Made by a program: the position numbers and the translations under genes. From Icerya purchasi (lineage: Eukaryota > Arthropoda > Insecta > Hemiptera > Monophlebidae): a stretch of DNA of 64,000 nucleotides. Under the pieces are notes generated by a model. That model was given only the letters and a program-made list of their open reading frames with translations. It was not told the origin of the DNA and did no database searches. Each line of letters opens with the position of its first letter. Within the stretch, counting starts at the first letter, position 1. The stretch is from NCBI GenBank assembly GCA_039619475.1, contig CM077115.1, forward strand, positions 135,792,172-135,856,171, written 5' to 3'. Of this stretch, positions 57,960 through 64,000 are shown one piece after another.

Positions 57960-59760
57960 GGTCCATCAGGGCAGCTATCCCAGTCCGTTTTTTTATAATT
58001 CCAATAGGGCACAATGAGAGTTAATCAATTTAAGTAGCCAGGGGACGTAATCGCTATCGAGTAGATCTTTATGAAAAAAATGATTAAATCCAGAGTTGAC
58101 CGATTGCGTTGAGCAAAGCTGAAGTAGCATAGGGTGAGATTATGGAGTAGTTTTTCTATTAATCCACCTTTAGGGTTTCTACGGCTGCTTCTGATGATTG
58201 GAGAATGAGCGTTGAAGTCATCAGTTAGAATTACAGGTGAATTGAACGATTATATGGTGTTGAGGAAGTGGGTTTCTTCTACGGTTTCATCAGGAGACAG
58301 ATAGAAGGAACGGAGCGTGAAAGGCTGTTTCATTTGAAGGCGGGCACATAAATGTTGAAGATCTGAATTGAATGTGATCTGTTGAAAAGGAATATTTTTG
58401 AGAATTGTTAATAAAATTCCGTCGGGAGCATGATGACATGGGGGGGGGGGTATAATGAATATAATTTTAGGACAGAAGGAGAGGTTTTTGGTCAGGTCTT
58501 AGGCGAGCCTCTTAAAGAGAGATTACCGCTGGTTGACAAGTGGCAGTGAGGAGCTTTACTCTCCTCATAGCGAGCATTAAAAACCGTTGCAGTTCTAGTT
58601 GAGGATTAATATATCCATTTACCGGTATAAATGATTTGTAAGAGCTTTAATAATTTTAGTAAACCTTATTTTAGAACTTCTCCATTGTAGTAAAGAGTAA
58701 CAGGTCTTAAGTAAGTCAATTAAACCGACAATGTCTGAAGTATAGCCAGTTGCTATTTCTACTGGATTGCTAGTGTTGTATATGGCGTAGAAAAGAGAGA
58801 AATTAAATAAAGAGTATATCTTTATTAGTTTCAAACTAACGATTTGAAAATTGTTCTTAAAGACAACTCAGATTCCTGATCTGACGATGATTCCTCTGCA
58901 GAGGGATCGGCATTGGCGTTTTCTCCGGCGAGTTATTAATTTCCTCCTTCAGCTTCTTTTGTTTCCTGGTTGTTGTCCTTTTTGGGATTAACATCTGTGG
59001 AACCGGACGAAATTTGCGACAGTGGCCTTTTATTTTACTATGTGTTAGCGAATATATTTTTTTTGTTTCTTCGTGTAAGTTGGTTGACAGGTAGTGTTGA
59101 AGTGTATCATTTGTAATCGTTGGGGATACATTTGAAAGAGTAACTTTCGTTGTCGAAGATTTTAGTTTACGTACTTTGAAGAAATGGTCATAAATTTTGA
59201 AGCCGCCATGATCAGTTACGAAATTCATCAACTAAATGAGCACTTGATAAGAAGATAATAACACGGTTACCGCTAACGCGAGACTTGGCTATTATGTTTT
59301 TTGCTCCATTGACAAGGTATTTCAAAGCTGCGAGGTAATCTAAGATTTTGTAGTCTTAAATTTTGGTTAGAAATAAGGCTCTGTTCCTCTCTGGGATATG
59401 TAAAGTTTTGAATTGGCGATGTCTTTTTTTGTTTAGCTATATTAGCAAAAGTTACAGATTTCTTGGGGTAGACGATTCGATATGAAAAGAAGTAAATGAA
59501 AAACGGCATTACCTGTTGACAATGGTAGTGATATTTCGGTAGAATATGATGGCGATGGGGTCGAAAGGATAGTAGGTAAGAGGGTCGGCCATGCCGACCG
59601 GCATGGTGATAACAGCGATTCTGGCAACAATGAAGGTTGATTGATAAGAAACTATGATCTGAATAAGAAGAACGGATTAGAAATTTTACTCGCGGTGGAG
59701 GGAAATGCACGATAATACGAAATTAACGCACAAAACACGTCTGCTATTAACTCGTAACGA
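57960..59760 (-). mobile_element. I/Jockey-type LINE 5' part: ORF1 and endonuclease remnants
   Basis: Minus strand. 59710-59273 and 59231-58857 carry ORF1-like frames: a Pro/Ser-rich N-terminus, then TKVTLSNVSPTITNDTLQHY, KKIYSLTHSKIKGHCRKFRP and a basic C-terminus. The endonuclease follows near 58330-58150 with FTLRSFYLSPDETVEETHFL, one stop, SPVILTDDFNAHSPIIRSSR (the GDFNAH box with Asp for Gly) and, further on, RNRSTLDLIIF. RT is not found next to it. The copy is dead. A related linker fragment sits at 53181-53690. Confidence 0.65.
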
Positions 59761-62700
59761 ACGAGAATCCTCTAATATATATAAAAATGGCGCGTTGGTC
59801 TGTTATTTTCGAATTCAAAAGTAAAACATTTTCTTTTTTTGTGTTGCCCGAATTAAAAATTTAATTATCGGACCTTTTTTGTATCTGAAAAAAAAACTTT
59901 AAGCCAATTTACGCGAATTTTTTAGGGGAGTAGAGGTTAAAAAAGAAATATTTAAACTATTATTACAATTCATGTACCGCAGTAAATATTTCTATTAGAA
60001 ACACCAGAAGCGATATTTAGAATCTTTTCTGAAACTAATTAAATCTGCGCGGTATAGAAAGGCAAATAATGGTAATTTTTGTTAAACATTAGCAAAATAC
60101 ATTGATCTATTACGTTGTGGCTTCTCTTGAACAGGAATTGGCGAACGTGTCTTTATGGCATTTTTACCATCTACTTCTGAAGGCCGCGTTTAGATTTTTT
60201 AGATTACTGTATACGATAGATTCGTTATCTCACTTCCAGTCTTCTTCTTCCTTTGATTGCATTGTCTTCCCTGTAGTTCTTCCCTTGACTCGGCCAACAT
60301 GAATATTCCATTATCTCTGATCATACGCGCCATGTACTTTGTTTTACTTCTTTTTATCCCCGAGACCAATGTTTTATTCTATTTTTCTATCCCGTTCTAG
60401 AACTATCTCATTTGTTCAAAATCGAACCATGGGGTTTCTAGAATTTTGCACTAACACCACTTTTCGAAAGCTTGTAACTTACTCCCGTTTTCGGCAAACT
60501 AATTGTCTATATTTCACAGGCGTTCTGTAGTAGTGCTGGCCATGCGTAACAACATGGATTCTGTTAGTTTAACTAATATTTACTGACACGACAAATATAT
60601 TTAGTAGTAAAAGCAGAGTAATCTCGAATAATTTTTACTCGAGAGATATATAAATATATTCATTTTTTTTTTTTATTTTTGTTTGTACGCATAACGCAGA
60701 TATTATGTTATCTAGTGGCTATTAATGAAACTAAATCAAATTATTTATGTATATTAGTTTCGCATTTAGTCCCTAGATGGCACACCATCTCACTGAAGAC
60801 CAAAATTACTTTTTGAGGATTTTTCAATTGTTTACAACGCAGTGATTTCCCGTAAAAACAGATTTTTAATATAACCGACGGTATCAAGAATCAGTTAATT
60901 TCCAATAAAAACTGCGATCATAGGTGGGACTATTAATTAACGTTCGAAGCAGTGCGTGTTTTGTAACAATTTTTAATTGCAATAAAATTATCAATTTCGT
61001 TATTATTTAACGATGTGTCTACGCGAGTGGCTTGGTTTAAGAATATTTTTTAGTATATAATAATAGAGCTTAAACTTTATGTTTACACAAACACATACAG
61101 ATATATAAATACATGTGCGTGTGCGTTACTTTTTTATTTAATTATTAATTAAATAAATAAAAATAGAATAACAAAAAGGAAAAAAAAAACAGGAAAAAGA
61201 TGGTCCACAATCTTTTTTGCATTAAGGAAAAAATCAAAAAATTACATTAACAACATTATTGTATAGCGCATTTTAGTTAACTGCACACGAATAGAGATGA
61301 AAATGCATTAATATCAATCGCGGAGGTGGAAAGGGATATATGTACACATTGAAGAGAAAAACGTCGCACAAGTTTTGCTAATGTTCTACTATAATTCACA
61401 TAAAATAATAATTAAAATTATATTAAAAATAAGTAGCACGATCCTGTACGTTGTATAAATTTTGTTGCAGCATTTATTTTGATTATTAATAATTTCTCCA
61501 TTCAGAATCAAGGTTAAACATGCACGAGAATTAAGATTAAGTTTTTTTATTTGACCGGATTTTAATGGTCGTAATTATTTTTAAGTGGCTGACCTTCGTA
61601 TTTCCTCGTCTTGCACAATTTGCTAATAAAAGAAACTTTTTGTTTCCTTCATTTCTTCGTATCCTACACAACTTCTTCGAATTAATAACGTTTCTGTTGT
61701 TGGAATTTTTTGCTTTTTTAATAAAATATATATATATATATATACATATATATATACGTATAAGTATGTGAGACTTGCAATGTGTAACGAAATAACCGCT
61801 TCGCCGTTGCAGGTATTAAAGAATCTTCACGGTTACTCGCTGCTTAGCGGCTTATTTGTTGGAAACTCGCTACCGGGTTTCGTTTGCAAACATAGTGAAA
61901 CTGTCATCAGACTCATAAAATATAACCTATTCACTGTGTTTACTATCGCGTTTCATTTATTTTTTTATATATTTTACTATAAGTTAAATTATAATTAATG
62001 AGAAAAAAGCAAATTGTGGGGTCAAGAAAACAGCAATCGGACGGATGTTTATGGATATGTTTTATAAAGCATTAAAAGGACGAAAATTTTATTTAATTTA
62101 TGACAAGTTATGCGGCAAGAGAGGATGCGCTATTTTGTGATCGCACATGCTAACAAGTTCATCCGGTCACAAAGATGGAGATATTTACGGTTTGAATGAC
62201 CTCAATTATCATTTGCTGGTCTCACCACTAGCGGTGTAGCGCAGATATTTAAAAATTGGAATTAAGGCTTTCGTCTGACGATGTGAGATTAAAATAGTAC
62301 AGCAATTGTTTTGGAATTGGAATTCCGAACAGTCTGGATCGACGATATAAATGAACTTAAAATCAATACTGACGAAATCAGCGATTAATCGTACGTCGAA
62401 GTTGTAAAATGAACGCGTGCAGAAAACAAAAACAAAAACGTTTAATGACTCATTAACGATATAAGTTAAGCATAACGTTTTCGATTATTAATCGAATTAC
62501 CTTTTAGCAGTACAATCAGATTATGACAAAATTTATCTTGCAATTTTTTTGTTTCTTTTTTTTTTTTTTTTTTTTATGCAAGAGGAGAGCTAATTAGCGT
62601 TAAATACTCGTGTTATGTAGTCTTTTTTTCACGTATACTACTGAACTTTCATACAAAAAAAAAGAGAATTCCATACGTCGAGATTTTGCATTTCAGAGAA

Positions 62701-62761
62701 ACGCGTTTTATTTGGTTTTATTTGGTTTTATTTAGTAACGGCTTCGTAAAAGTACTATTTC

Positions 62762-62793
<32 letters not shown>

Positions 62794-63596
62794 ACTTAAA
62801 AAATAAAACGACATTAATAAATATTTTGCGAGTAATCGTGACAGTGCTGACGTGGGAGAATTTTAGTTATTAGAAAAAGTAAATGATTAAAGTCTTTAGA
62901 AATTTCGTAAAAGATGGATTACAAACTTGGACGATAAATGTGATTAATAAAAAAAAAGTGTTTTTTGTTAATCATTTTTTTTCTTTCAGTTTTCTACTTT
63001 TTGGGGGGGGGGGGGGAAATGAGTGAGTGCAAAGTTATAAACTTCCGAACAGATACTAAAGTTGTAATTTACGAGGATGGCAAAGTCATAAGAAAGCTTA
63101 AACTATTTTATCTGTAATAGTTTGAAGACTTTTATTTTAATGCTTAAAAGTAATGAATCTGTCGGTAATCTGATTAAATGCGGAGTTTGCATTAGTAAAA
63201 TTAATGAAAGTACAATAGCCGAAAGTAACAATAAAAAGTTTTTCTCAAAAGCCGCATTCTGTGTAACTATTATAGCTTGATGTGGTAATCATCGGATTCG
63301 ACACGTGGGGTTCTAAATGTTAAGAAAAACATGTTTGCGCCGTGGTTCATTTAAGAATAATGAAGACCATTCCTTGATAGGGGGAGAAAGTGAAAATTTC
63401 TTGCGCGTACTGAGGAACAAATTTTTTATTTATTTCCACCGGTGGTCAATAAATGGGAACGCAATATACCGGTATAACATTTTTACAGAGAAATATCCTG
63501 AACTACTTTAAAGTTATAAAACTATATAAAATTAAAGACAGAAATAATGCTACTATGAAAGAACTATTAATCAGTATACATTTTTGCTGAAATTAA
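59761..63596. other. AT-rich DNA, no gene recognised
   Basis: About 3.8 kb without LINE motifs, transposon ends or RNA genes. Tracts: (TA)n at about 61727-61755, T-runs near 62556-62575 and 62765-62789, and a 14-base G-run at about 63003-63016. Acceptor-like sites near 60131, 60520, 61505 and 61811 were tested as continuations of the trpl-like gene and each meets a stop within at most about a dozen codons in the required phase. Confidence 0.55.
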
Positions 63597-63955
63597 GTTC
63601 ATTTCTATGATTCGCTTGCGTTTTGGCCATTCTGCTCTTCCTTCCTCTCGTTTATTCCTTTGTCTCCTCTCCAAATTGTCCTCTCTACCCAAATGAAGGC
63701 GGCGATTTGCGACGCCAATCACATCTTTTTTGAATGTCCATTCCTTTCTGTTGAACGTTGTATTCTATATTCTTATCTGCTGAAACTCAAGCTCCCCGCT
63801 GCTTATTGTGTATCTTATATTTTGTCCTTCTCCTCGCCATCCATTATTTCATTGTTCATAGCTGACCGAATCAAAATTTAACTGACGTCTCTTTTCGTTC
63901 TTGTTGTTTCTGGATGTAGGTCCTTAGCTGACGTGCCCAGAGGGGAGATATAAAA
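63597..63955 (+). mobile_element. LINE 3' end (family B, copy 3)
   Basis: The plus strand reads IRLRFGHSALPSS, then CDANHIFFECPFLSVERCIL, YSYLLKLKLPAAYC and FSSPSIISLFIADRIKI. It aligns along its length with copy 2 (CDSDHIMFGCSS..., SFMLSLPSPSVVQALDV...). The 3' end is the AAAAAAAATAAATAATG tail at about 63950-63967. Only the last roughly 100 codons remain, a strongly 5'-truncated insertion, in sense with the channel gene. Confidence 0.75.
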
Positions 63956-64000
63956 AAAATAAATAATGACAATAACGAGTTTTTTCCATTAAAACGATTG

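Noticed and set aside
61801..61998. CAG at about 61809-61811 followed by an open frame as a candidate trpl-like C-terminal exon
   Set aside because: In the phase required by exon 14 it meets TAA at the second full codon, and the open frame has no similarity to a TRPL tail.
1..64000. CRISPR arrays, bacterial operons, prophage or defence systems
   Set aside because: The window has spliced exons, SINE/LINE/hAT/Tc1 elements and no prokaryotic gene organisation. The tandem arrays seen have no spacers.

Overview
The window is eukaryotic and almost certainly from an insect. It is AT-rich, with long GT-AG introns and poly-A/T tracts, and it is packed with arthropod-type transposable elements: Tc1-like, hAT, Penelope-like, and R1/RTE/Jockey-type LINEs. 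The only host gene I recognise is a TRPC-family cation channel. It resembles Drosophila TRPL (transient receptor potential-like, a photoreceptor channel) more than TRP or TRP-gamma. The species cannot be told from the sequence.

Host gene: 14 coding exons on the + strand, from an ATG at 4968 to a donor site at 45485/45486. All junctions are GT-AG and all phases agree, giving 874 codons plus two bases. The product runs through N-terminal ankyrin repeats, a His-Cys3 zinc motif, the TRP_2 region, S1-S6 with a pore loop, the TRP helix and the proximal C-terminal tail. The reading frame leaves exon 14 open at a good donor, and no stop codon or later exon was found. The distal tail therefore lies beyond the window or in an exon I could not identify, and the last intron is at least 18.5 kb if the next exon is outside.

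Layout: 1-4967 is 5' flank with one antisense LINE fragment. 4968-45485 holds the exons. Introns 1-7, 10 and 12 contain a Penelope-like fragment, hAT-like elements with or without recognisable 8-bp target duplications, a full-length dead Tc1-like element with long terminal inverted repeats, LINE fragments, a tRNA-Arg-like SINE head and several tandem arrays. 45486-64000 is a pile of mostly antisense LINEs. It includes an R1-like element whose ORF2 has a single stop and whose ORF1 is split by a 1.87-kb hAT element with a perfect 8-bp target duplication. It also includes a decayed RTE-like element, an I/Jockey-like LINE in pieces, and 3' ends of one RNase H-bearing LINE family.

Most interesting signals: a 39-nt stretch complementary to nucleotides 1-39 of initiator tRNA-Met, placed directly after CAACA, as expected if a copia-type tRNA-half primer was copied whole into DNA; the nested hAT-in-LINE; a six-copy perfect 27-bp array inside an hAT-like element; a 43-bp hairpin in intron 2; and a pore loop with unusual residues for this channel family. 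No new multi-gene system was found.
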